Origin: Celeribacter litoreus | GTDB taxonomy: Bacteria > Pseudomonadota > Alphaproteobacteria > Rhodobacterales > Rhodobacteraceae | Direction of reading: 5' to 3' | Assembly (NCBI RefSeq): GCF_020165855.1 | Contig: NZ_JAIUFY010000005.1 | Coordinates: forward strand, 984,087-1,048,086 | DNA: 64,000 bases | Shown here: piece after piece, positions 57,212 to 64,000 of the stretch | How the letters are laid out: each line of letters starts with the position of its first letter | Position numbering within the stretch: the stretch's first letter is position 1 | The notes under the pieces: model-generated | The model's database searches: none | Seen by the model: the letters and a program-made list of their open reading frames with translations, nothing else | What the model was told of the DNA's origin: nothing | Program-made: the position numbers and the translations under genes

Positions 57212-58066
57212 TTAAGACTCCCGTTTGATCGCGCTCTCATGCCATTTGTGCAAGAGGAAGTGGCTGAGAAGCGAGGCTGCAGTAAAGATCACCACCCCTG
57301 TGGCGGCGATCAGAAGAAGGGCCGCGAACATGCGCGGAATGTTGAGGCGGTAGCCCGCTTCCAGAATGCGGAAAGCGAGGCCGGAACCGATGCCGCCGGT
57401 GCCGGCGACATATTCGGCGACCACGGCCCCGATGAGGGACAGGCCACCTGCGATGCGCAGACCACCGAGGAAGTACGGCAGAGCCGTCGGCAGTTGCAAG
57501 TAACGAAGGCGTTGCCAACGGGTTGCGCCGTAAATCTTGTAGAGATCGCGCAGGTTGTGGTCCGTCGAGTTGAGGCCGAGCGTTGTGTTCGACAGGATCG
57601 GGAAGAACGCCACGATCCACGCACAGAGCAGTAGGCCCGCGAGGCGGCTATCGACGTAGATGAAGATCAGCGGCGCGATGGAAACAACAGGCGTCACCTG
57701 TAGGATCACTGCGAAGGGGTAGAAGGACATCTCGAAATAGCGCGACTGTGTGAACAGAATCGCGAGGCCAACGCCACCGATCACGGCAACAGCAAGCGCC
57801 GCCAAGGTGATTTTGACCGTGACCCAGAGAGCGGAGGAGAGCATCCCCCAGTCCTGGATGAGGGTTTCGAGAACAAGGCCTGGTCCAGGCAGGAGATAGT
57901 GCGGAATGTTGTTCCAGACGACGATCCGGTCCCAGAAGAAGATCGCGAGCGCAATCACGAGCACGGGCAGAACCCATTTACCGATCTTCTCACGCTTTTG
58001 GGCGCGGGCGTAGCGGAGCTCTTCCTCATCGACGATTGGAGCGGTGTTGATGTCTGTCGTGCTCAT
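57212..58066 (-). CDS. ABC permease, SsuC/TauC/ThiX type
   Basis: 284-residue permease with a 35-residue charged start, then six helices (about 38-55, 88-108, 120-140, 145-165, 200-222 and 250-272). The EAA-like loop is LYKIYGATRWQRLRYLQLPTALP near 185-208. This is the permease type used for sulfonates, taurine, nitrate and hydroxymethylpyrimidine. It overlaps the ATPase gene by four bases. Linkage to the amidohydrolase argues for a nitrogen compound rather than a sulfonate; no sulfonate monooxygenase is nearby. Confidence 0.9.
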   Translation of the reverse strand: MSTTDINTAPIVDEEELRYARAQKREKIGKWVLPVLVIALAIFFWDRIVVWNNIPHYLLPGPGLVLETLIQDWGMLSSALWVTVKITLAALAVAVIGGVGLAILFTQSRYFEMSFYPFAVILQVTPVVSIAPLIFIYVDSRLAGLLLCAWIVAFFPILSNTTLGLNSTDHNLRDLYKIYGATRWQRLRYLQLPTALPYFLGGLRIAGGLSLIGAVVAEYVAGTGGIGSGLAFRILEAGYRLNIPRMFAALLLIAATGVVIFTAASLLSHFLLHKWHESAIKRES

Positions 58067-58869
58067 GCCGAAGCCCTCGCGCCATGTTCGTTCATTGCTG
58101 CATGCAGCGCATCAGACGCCTTGCGGCATAGTTCTGCGTAATCTGCGGATGTGCGGAATTCCTCGGTGCGCGGGTAGGGCGCATCGACCGTGACCTCGGA
58201 GGACACGCGCCCCGGACGGGCCGCCATGACCACGATCCGGTCAGAGAGGAATACGGATTCAAACACCGAGTGCGTGACGAAAATCACCGTGCACTTGAGT
58301 TTTTCGCGGAGTTCCAACAGGTCGTTGTTCAACTTGTGGCGCGTGATCTCGTCGAGCGCGGCGAAAGGTTCGTCCATGAGGATCAGGCGCGGCTCGGTCA
58401 CGAGAGAGCGGGCAATAGAGACGCGCATTTTCATGCCGCCGGAGAGCTCACGCGGATAACTTTTCTGGAATTTCTCCAGACCCACCATCTTGAGCGCCCA
58501 CATAATTTCGTCTTGGACGTCGGCCATCGACTTGCCGCGCAGGCGGAAAGGAAGCCAGACGTTCTGTTCGACCGTAGCCCAAGGCATCAGGGTCGGTTCT
58601 TGAAAGACAACACCGAGGTCGCCGGTCTTCATGCCGCCTTCCCACGCGATTTGCCCCGAGGTCGGGCGCATCAGGCCGGAAATCAGGCGCAGGGCCGTGG
58701 ATTTGCCGCAGCCGGACGGCCCCAAAAGCGAAATAAAATCGCCTTGGTTCACGGTCAGGTTCATGTCCTTCAGGGCGACAACATTGCCGTTGAAGATTTT
58801 GTCCACGCCGGACATCTCCAAGAGCTTTTCACGTTGCCCCATGGGCGGAATGGAGGAGGGAAGGGTCAT
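58063..58869 (-). CDS. ABC ATPase, SsuB/TauB type
   Basis: 268-residue ATPase with Walker A GPSGCGKSTALR near 50, Q loop VFQEPTLMPWATV near 90, signature LSGGMKMRVSIARSL near 145, Walker B LILMDEPFAALDE near 167 and switch His in VTHSVFE near 205. It partners the permease and the binding protein. A hairpin lies between its start and the end of the binding-protein gene. Confidence 0.92.
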   Translation of the reverse strand: MTLPSSIPPMGQREKLLEMSGVDKIFNGNVVALKDMNLTVNQGDFISLLGPSGCGKSTALRLISGLMRPTSGQIAWEGGMKTGDLGVVFQEPTLMPWATVEQNVWLPFRLRGKSMADVQDEIMWALKMVGLEKFQKSYPRELSGGMKMRVSIARSLVTEPRLILMDEPFAALDEITRHKLNNDLLELREKLKCTVIFVTHSVFESVFLSDRIVVMAARPGRVSSEVTVDAPYPRTEEFRTSADYAELCRKASDALHAAMNEHGARASA

Positions 58870-58896
58870 GTGCGTCTTTCAGATCAGGAGGTGCGA

Positions 58897-58912
58897 GGGC
58901 GGCTGACCGCCC
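58897..58912 (-). other. Hairpin between binding-protein and ATPase genes
   Basis: GGGCGG-ctga-CCGCCC, six G-C pairs with a four-base loop, in the 65-base spacer. There is no T run, so it is more likely a processing or stability element than a terminator. Confidence 0.4.
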
Positions 58913-58934
58913 CCGCAATGCGTTTTCGGGAACC

Positions 58935-59930
58935 TTATTTCAGGTCCATGCCGACTTTCATGTTGGTGAACTCGGTGGTGTAGGCTGCGGAGTAATCGAG
59001 ACCTGCCTCGATCACGCCAGCTTCGACCATTTTGTTGTAGAAGTCTGCGATCTTCTCGTCGGTCATTGCGCCGATGCCAAGCTCAAGCGCGTCGCCGCTA
59101 TCCACGATGCCTTCGGATTTCATTTTCGAAATGGCGTAGTCGATCTTGTCCTGAGTCATGTCCGGGTTGTCGGCCATGATCATTTCGTTCGCAGCGCTGT
59201 TGTCGTTGTAGAGGTAGTTATACCAGCCGATCGCGGACCCATCGACGAAGCACTTCACGGCTTCCGGGTTTTCGTCGATCGTGTTCTGCATGGTCTCGAT
59301 GGTGGTTGCGTAGGTGGAGTAACCTGCATCCGCGATCAGGAAGACGTCAGGGGTAAAGCCGCCTTCGGTTTCGATCACATACGGCTCGGAGGAGAGGTAG
59401 CCCTGCATGGACTTCATCTCATCCGCGAGGAACGGAGCCGGGTTAAAGGTGTAGGGCTCACGCTGCTCCACGGTGAAGCCGTAGGCTGCGACCATCCACT
59501 GGTAGTAGGATGCGAAGCCGTTGTCGCCGATGAGGAGCGTGGTTTTCTTCAGGTCTTCAAAGGTTTCCGCGACGCCCGGGTGTGCAATGATCACCTGCGG
59601 GTGTTTCTGGAAGGTTGCGGCCACAGCCACAACAGGGATGCCTTCTTTGGCTGCGTTGAACGCCTGAAGCAGGTCGCCGCCCATGTGGAACTGGATTTTG
59701 TCCGCCATCATCAGGGCGCGGTTGTTCACCTGCGGTCCGCCCGGTTGGATGGTCACGTCGAGGCCGCAGGCTGCGTAGGTGCCGTCTGCGACTGCTTGGT
59801 AGTAGCCGCCGTGCTCAGCCTGAGCGAGCCAGTTGGTGCCGAAGGCAACCGGTGTCAGGTCAGATGCCAGTGCGGCGGTGGAAGTCGTCGCGGCAAGGGC
59901 AAGCCCCGCGAGAACGCGTGTCGTGGTCAT
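58935..59930 (-). CDS. ABC substrate-binding protein, NMT1/THI5-like
   Basis: 331-residue periplasmic protein from the ATG at 59930; the frame runs 60 codons further up without family sequence. The Sec signal peptide is about 1-23 (ending TAALA). The mature part has LTPVAFGTNWLAQAEHGGYYQAVADG (seen in two parts) and QPGGPQVNNRALMMADKIQFH, typical of the THI5/SsuA group, whose known ligands include hydroxymethylpyrimidines, riboflavin and sulfonates. As first gene of the operon it sets the likely substrate class, a heterocyclic nitrogen compound. Confidence 0.85.
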   Translation of the reverse strand: MTTTRVLAGLALAATTSTAALASDLTPVAFGTNWLAQAEHGGYYQAVADGTYAACGLDVTIQPGGPQVNNRALMMADKIQFHMGGDLLQAFNAAKEGIPVVAVAATFQKHPQVIIAHPGVAETFEDLKKTTLLIGDNGFASYYQWMVAAYGFTVEQREPYTFNPAPFLADEMKSMQGYLSSEPYVIETEGGFTPDVFLIADAGYSTYATTIETMQNTIDENPEAVKCFVDGSAIGWYNYLYNDNSAANEMIMADNPDMTQDKIDYAISKMKSEGIVDSGDALELGIGAMTDEKIADFYNKMVEAGVIEAGLDYSAAYTTEFTNMKVGMDLK

Positions 59931-60071
59931 GTAAAGTCTCCAAGGGTGAAATTCCGACCCCCACGATATCGTTGCAGACAGGGAGCGCACGGGGGCGCGG
60001 GCACGGCGTTTCTGCACAGCGCCTGTTTGCTCAAATACAAGGCATTTTTTTGAGCATCGGGTCAAAAAATG

Positions 60072-60113
60072 ATCAAATTGATTTGGGATCGGATGCGATA
60101 TTGTGTACAAAAT
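60072..60113. promoter_or_regulatory. Divergent control region with GntR-like operator
   Basis: ATTGTGTACAAAAT at about 60100-60113 resembles the ATTGTATACAAT operators of FadR/VanR-type GntR regulators (half-sites TTGT/ACAA). ATCAA-a-TTGAT at 60072-60082 is a separate perfect inverted repeat. Both lie between the minus-strand operon and the divergent Rid gene. No GntR gene of that subfamily is in the window. Confidence 0.45.
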
Positions 60114-60183
60114 CCCCTTCGGCGTCGGTTCGTGTCATGCAATTTGGCGTAACTTCCCTCCGAATCTCGACAGGATGCTGATC

Positions 60184-60576
60184 ATGAAAACTGCATTGAC
60201 CCCCGATAGTATTGCCGCGCCGTTTGGTGCGTATTCCCACGGTATCGATAGTGGACCAGCAGGACGCGTGATCGTCACCTCAGGACAGCTCGGGCTCTCT
60301 CCCGATGGCACCTGCCCAGAGGGCGTGACCGCGCAGGCAGAGCAATGCTTCGCGAATATTGATGCGATCCTCAAAGAGGCGGGTGTTGGCCGTGACCAGG
60401 TTGTGCGGGTCAGCGGGTTCGTCACGAAACGTGAGGATTTCGCGACCTACATGGCCGTTCGCGACGCGTGGCTTGCGGATGTCGAGGTAAAGCCTGCCTC
60501 GACACTGCTCATCGTCACGGGGTTCACCCGTGAAGAATTTCTCGTCGAGGTCGAGGTGACCGCCGTCGCGCCGTAA
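60184..60576 (+). CDS. Rid-family (YjgF/RutC-like) protein
   Basis: 130-residue Rid protein. ATG 60184, eight bases after AGGA, is preferred over ATG 60175. Marks are FGAYSHGID and VTSGQLGLSPDG in the N half and GFTREEFLVEVEVTAVAP at the end. The residue equal to Arg105 of RidA (PAR) is Ser here (KPASTLLIV), so classical enamine/imine deaminase activity is doubtful, and it likely belongs to another Rid subgroup. Divergence from the heterocycle operon suggests a linked role, as RutC has in pyrimidine breakdown. Confidence 0.85.
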   Translation: MKTALTPDSIAAPFGAYSHGIDSGPAGRVIVTSGQLGLSPDGTCPEGVTAQAEQCFANIDAILKEAGVGRDQVVRVSGFVTKREDFATYMAVRDAWLADVEVKPASTLLIVTGFTREEFLVEVEVTAVAP

Positions 60577-60592
60577 GTGGCGCTACCTGTCG

Positions 60593-61231
60593 TTAGTCCT
60601 TTGAAATCTTGAGGCCCATCTTTTTCAGAAGCGGGTGCCATTGCTCCTGAAGCTGACGATAGCGCGCTTGGGTCTGGTCAAAGACCGAAAGCCCCTCGCG
60701 CGCGAGGTCCACATAGGCTGCACGCTCGGAAATAAGCGTCACGAGCTTGTGCCCGTTGGCTTCCACAAAATCGCCCAAGAGCTTGGTGTCCTTCCGGCGC
60801 AGATCGACACGCGACCCGATCGGGAGGATATCAATCTTGTCTTTACGGACGCGCTTGAGATCTTGCAGGTCCTTGAGGAAGGACCGGATCGCCAATTCGT
60901 CAAAGAGCGACGCCATGATTGGGGTGACGAGATAGTCTGCGTCCTTGACGAAGGGCTTCACGTCATCGGCTCCAACGCCCGCCCCACTGTCAATGATGAG
61001 CCAATCGGTCTTTTTCGGCACAGACGGCAGCGTCTCTTTCGACCAGTTCAGCACCGGAATATGTGCGGCATAGGCCGAGCGTCTCTTGCCCCACATACGC
61101 GCGGATTGTTGAGGATCAGCATCCGCAAGAGCAACCCGATGGCCGAGGGACTTGAGCGCTCCGGCCAGTGTGATCGCTGTCATCGTTTTGCCTGCACCGC
61201 CTTTGCTGTTGGCAACGAGAACAGTTTTCAT
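60593..61231 (-). CDS. ParA/MinD-type ATPase
   Basis: 212-residue orphan ParA-like ATPase. It has the deviant Walker A KGGAGKTMTAITLA at about 10-23 (signature Lys first), ALADADPQQSARMWGKRR (switch I) near 36, and Walker B WLIIDSGAGVG near 80. It lacks an N-terminal DNA-binding extension, so it is the small type that normally needs a separate DNA-binding partner. The ATG at 61231 shares a base with the stop of the ribbon-helix-helix gene upstream. There is no ParB gene or replication gene, so it is either a chromosomal positioning system or a relic of a plasmid partition cassette. Confidence 0.88.
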   Translation of the reverse strand: MKTVLVANSKGGAGKTMTAITLAGALKSLGHRVALADADPQQSARMWGKRRSAYAAHIPVLNWSKETLPSVPKKTDWLIIDSGAGVGADDVKPFVKDADYLVTPIMASLFDELAIRSFLKDLQDLKRVRKDKIDILPIGSRVDLRRKDTKLLGDFVEANGHKLVTLISERAAYVDLAREGLSVFDQTQARYRQLQEQWHPLLKKMGLKISKD

Positions 61232-61395
61232 CACGACCCTTTCTTGGCGTTCTTCTTCAAAAATTTCCGGATATGATCACGCAATTCGCGAGAGGCGGAT
61301 GTGTCCATGTCCTCACACAATGCCACAAAGGCATCGCGATCCTCCTTCGGTAAGCGAATGATCAGACTGGCGTCTTTTTTGTTTTTCTGGCCCAT
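61231..61395 (-). CDS. Small ribbon-helix-helix protein, likely ParA partner
   Basis: 54-residue protein starting MGQKNKKDASLIIRLPKED at 61395 behind GGAGA. The strand ASLIIRLP, helix one KEDRDAFVALCEDMD and helix two SASRELRDHIRKFLKK fit the Arc/CopG ribbon-helix-helix fold, and both ends are lysine-rich. It overlaps the ParA ATPase by one base (TGATG), so the two are made together. The arrangement recalls ParG or omega proteins that pair with small ParA ATPases, though in those systems the order is usually ATPase first. Confidence 0.8.
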   Translation of the reverse strand: MGQKNKKDASLIIRLPKEDRDAFVALCEDMDTSASRELRDHIRKFLKKNAKKGS

Positions 61396-61422
61396 GCGCG
61401 TGTCTCCTAGTGCCTATACCGC

Positions 61423-61466
61423 GTATATACACAATCTGGGTGCGTCAAGGCCTTGGGTCTGACTTT
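61423..61466 (-). promoter_or_regulatory. Promoter/operator of the RHH-ParA pair
   Basis: Reading the minus strand, TTGACG is followed by a TATACG-like -10, with a spacer of about 15 bases. The perfect palindrome GTATATAC (61423-61430) overlaps the -10. Ribbon-helix-helix partners of ParA commonly repress their own promoter at such sites. Confidence 0.4.
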
Positions 61467-61516
61467 CCTGCCGCCGCGTCAATCGCTTGAATATTGAGGT
61501 GGATAGCTGATAGCGC

Positions 61517-62011
61517 TCACACGCCGCCGGAGTGAACGATCTCGTAGTAGATTTTTTCGAGCTCCTCTTTGTGCTCTGCTTCTTCATTCGCAAGGAAGGT
61601 GAAAGCCTCTTTGAGCGGTCCTTCCGGCGCCGTCGTGGCGAGTTCGGTGTATTGCTCCATCGCTGCCGTTTCGCGCATCAGGGCGTATTGGAGGACTGTC
61701 TGGTCGTCGGGGTTTTCGCCCAGATCGGGCACCTGCACGCAGTCGGAGAATTTGCCATCCGCCACGGGGCGCTGGATTTTCTCCGCCATCGCCTCGGAGA
61801 CTTTCGGATCGTTCGCGAGCTTGGTGAAGAGGTCCACGTGGCCTTGTTCCTCTTCCGCAAGTTCGTCCACCAGCCATCTGATATTCTTGGAGACTTTCGG
61901 CGCAAGGGCTGCGTAAAAATCGCGGGCAACGACCTCGAACGAGGTGGCGGTGTCCATGATCTCTTTGACCGTCGTCAGGCCAGAGAGTTTTTCCTTGTTC
62001 GCTTCACTCAT
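61517..62011 (-). CDS. Ferritin-like diiron protein (erythrin type)
   Basis: 164-residue four-helix diiron protein from the ATG at 62011. Iron-ligand pattern: Glu in SFEVVARDFY near 25, ELAEEEQGHVDLF near 50-62, Glu in MRETAAMEQY near 115 and NEEAEHKEELEKIYYE near 143-158, giving two ExxH pairs. There is no rubredoxin domain, so it resembles the erythrin part of rubrerythrin. Such proteins reduce peroxide or store iron. Its start overlaps the stop of the flavoprotein gene by four bases, so it should be made with that redox complex and may protect it or receive electrons from it. Confidence 0.87.
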   Translation of the reverse strand: MSEANKEKLSGLTTVKEIMDTATSFEVVARDFYAALAPKVSKNIRWLVDELAEEEQGHVDLFTKLANDPKVSEAMAEKIQRPVADGKFSDCVQVPDLGENPDDQTVLQYALMRETAAMEQYTELATTAPEGPLKEAFTFLANEEAEHKEELEKIYYEIVHSGGV

Positions 62012-63804
62012 TGCAGCGCCTCCCGTTTTGCTGTGAGCATTCTGCTGATCGAAACCGCAACACGGTGGCCGTCCGCGACGGCGTGAATGACGTCGGGACC
62101 AGAGACCGCATCGCCCGCTGCCCAGAGCCATGGCTCGGAGGTTTGGCCGTCCGCATCAATCATGATCCGCCCACGGTTCCATTCGAGCTGTTCGGTGAGT
62201 TCCGCGCCCAAGAGCGAAATATCGGCCATCTGTCCGATGGCCTCGACGACCATACCGGCAGGATGGACCATCTCGTCGTCCTCATCGTATTTCGGGGCAA
62301 AGCGTCCCTCTGCGTCAAAGATCGCATCGACCTTCCATGTGCGCAGTCCAGTGACGGTGTCGCCATCGACCAGAATTTCCTGCGGTCCGCGCGCGGGGAA
62401 GATATCGCAGCCCTCTTCGAGCGCTTCTTCGATCTCTTCCTTATCGGCGAGGAAGCGGTCGAGTTCTTCGAGCGCGGTCACTGTCACGCCGACCTTGCCG
62501 TGTTTGATCTTTTGCAGGCGGGCCATGGAACGAGCGATATCCATCGCCACGTTGCCGCCGCCGATGACCGCGACTTGTTCGGGCACAGGAACCTCTTCGC
62601 CCGCCGTGATCCGGCGCAGCAGGTCAATCGCAGCTTCGGCTTTCTCCGAACCCGGCACGCGGGTGGAGCGGCCTTGGTGTAGGCCGATGGAAAGGACGAC
62701 TGCGTCATAGGCCGTTTTCAGTTGGTCCATCGAGATTTCCTGACCCACCCGCATGTTGCAGCGGATCTCGACGCCCATGCTCTCAATGACGGAAATCTCG
62801 TGGTCCAGCACGTGGTAGGGCAGGCGGTATTCGGGAATGCCGTAGCGCATCATGCCGCCGGGTTTGTCGAGAGCTTCGAAAACCACGACCTGATGCCCTT
62901 TGCGGGCGAGATCGTAGGCGGTGGTCAGTCCCGCAGGTCCCGCACCGATAATGGCGACCGATTGACCCGTCTCCGGCACATCGGGTTTCTGGATCAGGTC
63001 GAAATAGCGCTCACGCGGCACGCTGTCTGTGATTGAGCGTTTGAGCCAGCGGATGGCGATGGCGTCGCCCTCATGCATCGCGGCGCAAGTCGTTTCGCAT
63101 TTGTGGGTACAGATGCGCCCGCAAGCCTGCGAGAACGGGTTGGTCTCATAGAGAAGCTGCAAACCGCCCTCATAATCGCCGTCCCGCACTTTGGAAATGT
63201 AGTCGGGGATATCCATGTGGGCGGGGCAGGTGGCAACACACAGCCCGCATTCGACGCAGCGGTCGGCCTCGATGATGGCCTGCTCCGCCGTGAACCCATC
63301 AACGATTTCGTCAAAGTTTCCAATGCGATCCTCGGGGCAGGTTTCTCCCATCGGGGCGCGGACGGTGCCGGTCAGGCGACGCTCGTCCTCGCGTTGATAG
63401 CCCTTTGGCTCCAGGTCCCACGATTTGGCGTCCACACCAGGGACAAACCGGAACGCGTCAGGGTCGCTATCAACCCAGGTGTATTCGTTCGACATCGTGA
63501 GAGAACCGGTCATGCAGACATCGACACAGAGCGCACACCAGCAGCAGCGCCCGTAGTCGATCATCGGGCGCAGGCCCGAGTCTCCGGGACCGGCGTTCTG
63601 GCCCTCAACCGGCACCATGTCGATGGCGGCGTTCTGGCAAATCTCTTCGCAGGAGCCGCAGCCGATGCATTTGTCCATATCGTTCTGGTGAAAGCCCCGA
63701 TACCGGTCCGAGGCCTCGCGGCTGAACGGGTCTTTGATCGTCACGGGATCATTGATGACATGTTTCCATGCCGTGAATGGGGAGAGAACATCGCGAAGGG
63801 ACAT
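62008..63804 (-). CDS. NuoI-like ferredoxin fused to GltD-type flavoprotein
   Basis: 598-residue fusion. Residues 1-110 resemble NuoI, with two CxxCxxCxxxC sites (C46, C49, C52, C56 and C87, C90, C93, C97). Residues 170-270 carry the GltD-type Fe-S region (CVECGLCVATCP; CGRICTHKCETTC). Residues 285-598 are the FAD/NAD(P) module, with FAD motif IIGAGPAGLTTAYDLA near 290 and the pyridine nucleotide motif VIGGGNVAMDIARS near 425, ending in a WAAGDAVSGPD flavin site. It joins an electron-input flavoprotein directly to a complex-I-like ferredoxin. The NuoD-like gene just upstream (5-base gap) supports a Nuo-like complex fed by NAD(P)H or a soluble donor. Confidence 0.9.
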   Translation of the reverse strand: MSLRDVLSPFTAWKHVINDPVTIKDPFSREASDRYRGFHQNDMDKCIGCGSCEEICQNAAIDMVPVEGQNAGPGDSGLRPMIDYGRCCWCALCVDVCMTGSLTMSNEYTWVDSDPDAFRFVPGVDAKSWDLEPKGYQREDERRLTGTVRAPMGETCPEDRIGNFDEIVDGFTAEQAIIEADRCVECGLCVATCPAHMDIPDYISKVRDGDYEGGLQLLYETNPFSQACGRICTHKCETTCAAMHEGDAIAIRWLKRSITDSVPRERYFDLIQKPDVPETGQSVAIIGAGPAGLTTAYDLARKGHQVVVFEALDKPGGMMRYGIPEYRLPYHVLDHEISVIESMGVEIRCNMRVGQEISMDQLKTAYDAVVLSIGLHQGRSTRVPGSEKAEAAIDLLRRITAGEEVPVPEQVAVIGGGNVAMDIARSMARLQKIKHGKVGVTVTALEELDRFLADKEEIEEALEEGCDIFPARGPQEILVDGDTVTGLRTWKVDAIFDAEGRFAPKYDEDDEMVHPAGMVVEAIGQMADISLLGAELTEQLEWNRGRIMIDADGQTSEPWLWAAGDAVSGPDVIHAVADGHRVAVSISRMLTAKREALQ

Positions 63805-63809
63805 GGGGC

Positions 63810-64000
63810 TTACCTTTCGATCTCTGGCGGGTAGGTGTGGAGCGACACCATGAGTGCGGCGACATCGGAGATATTGGTGCCGGAGATCAGGTGTTCGAGC
63901 AAAGCCATGGCGTGCGTATAGCTCGGCCCGCGCACGTTGATCCGACGCGGATATCCGGTGCCGTCTGTAACGAGATAATAGCCATACTCCCCGCGCGAGC
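63810..64000 (-). CDS. NuoD-like subunit, 3' end only
   Basis: The last 63 codons of a gene running off the right edge on the minus strand. The text SRGEYGYYLVTDGTGYPRRINVRGPSYTH (read in parts) and GTNISDVAALMVS match the C-terminal end of NuoD/49-kDa subunits. There is no DPCxxC motif, so it is not a catalytic [NiFe] hydrogenase. It is followed five bases later by the NuoI-GltD fusion, so it belongs to the same operon. Whether NuoC is fused and which other subunits exist cannot be seen. Confidence 0.8.
   Translation of the reverse strand, partial: SRGEYGYYLVTDGTGYPRRINVRGPSYTHAMALLEHLISGTNISDVAALMVSLHTYPPEIER

Noticed and set aside
58935-59930. Assignment of the transporter as TauA/SsuA for sulfonates
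   Set aside because: Family resemblance alone does not separate sulfonates from pyrimidines, and no sulfonate monooxygenase is in the operon.

Overview
The window reads as a GC-rich alphaproteobacterial chromosome segment, most likely from the Rhodobacterales (Rhodobacter/Roseobacter relatives). This rests on gene content: an uptake-hydrogenase cluster in the same gene order as the one described in Rhodobacter capsulatus (hupTUV-hypF-hupSLCDFGHJK-hypAB-hupR-hypCDE), an NnrU-family protein, a TauR/MocR-type regulator and a non-microcompartment ethanolamine ammonia-lyase. The species cannot be fixed from the sequence alone. Genes are densely packed, with many 1-8 base overlaps typical of translational coupling. 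I see no tRNA, rRNA, insertion sequence, prophage or CRISPR array.

Layout. (1) 1-1275: a sensor histidine kinase cut by the left edge. (2) 1384-20920: the hydrogenase locus. It holds the H2 sensor HupUV with kinase HupT and regulator HupR, the membrane-bound [NiFe] hydrogenase HupSL with cytochrome b HupC, the maturation factors HupDFGHJK, and the NiFe(CN)2CO assembly proteins HypABCDEF. HupS carries the two extra cysteines of O2-tolerant enzymes, and HupV carries the bulky gas-channel residues of O2-insensitive sensors. (3) 20967-21638: an NnrU-family membrane protein. (4) 21851-34840: a glycogen operon glgP-glgB-glgC-glgA-glgX-malQ-pgm, ending in a strong terminator. (5) 34915-40075: an RND efflux pump and its adaptor, divergent from a TetR regulator. 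(6) 40179-51538: an amine-catabolism block. It contains eutBC, a taurine/hypotaurine-type pyruvate aminotransferase divergent from an aldehyde dehydrogenase, a MocR (TauR-like) regulator, and a spermidine/putrescine-type ABC transporter. (7) 51587-60576: a nine-gene minus-strand operon (SsuABC/ThiXYZ-like transporter, cytosine-deaminase-like amidohydrolase, FAD oxidase, two flavodoxin-fold reductases, 2OG/Fe(II)-type oxygenase, creatininase), with a divergent Rid protein. It looks like catabolism of an unknown nitrogen compound. (8) 60593-61395: a ParA-type ATPase preceded by an overlapping 54-codon ribbon-helix-helix gene. (9) 61517-64000: a ferritin-like diiron protein, a NuoI-GltD fusion flavoprotein and the 3' end of a NuoD-like gene.

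The most notable new structure is regulatory. The aminotransferase/dehydrogenase divergent promoter carries paired direct repeats on both strands, each of the form CTGGAC..AT, 12 bases, then CTGGC.C.., with exactly 22 bases start to start. The same element, plus a third half-site, lies in front of the ABC transporter operon and next to the regulator gene. This suggests one TauR-like regulon joining uptake, transamination and aldehyde oxidation. All assignments come from reading the sequence; no database search was run.
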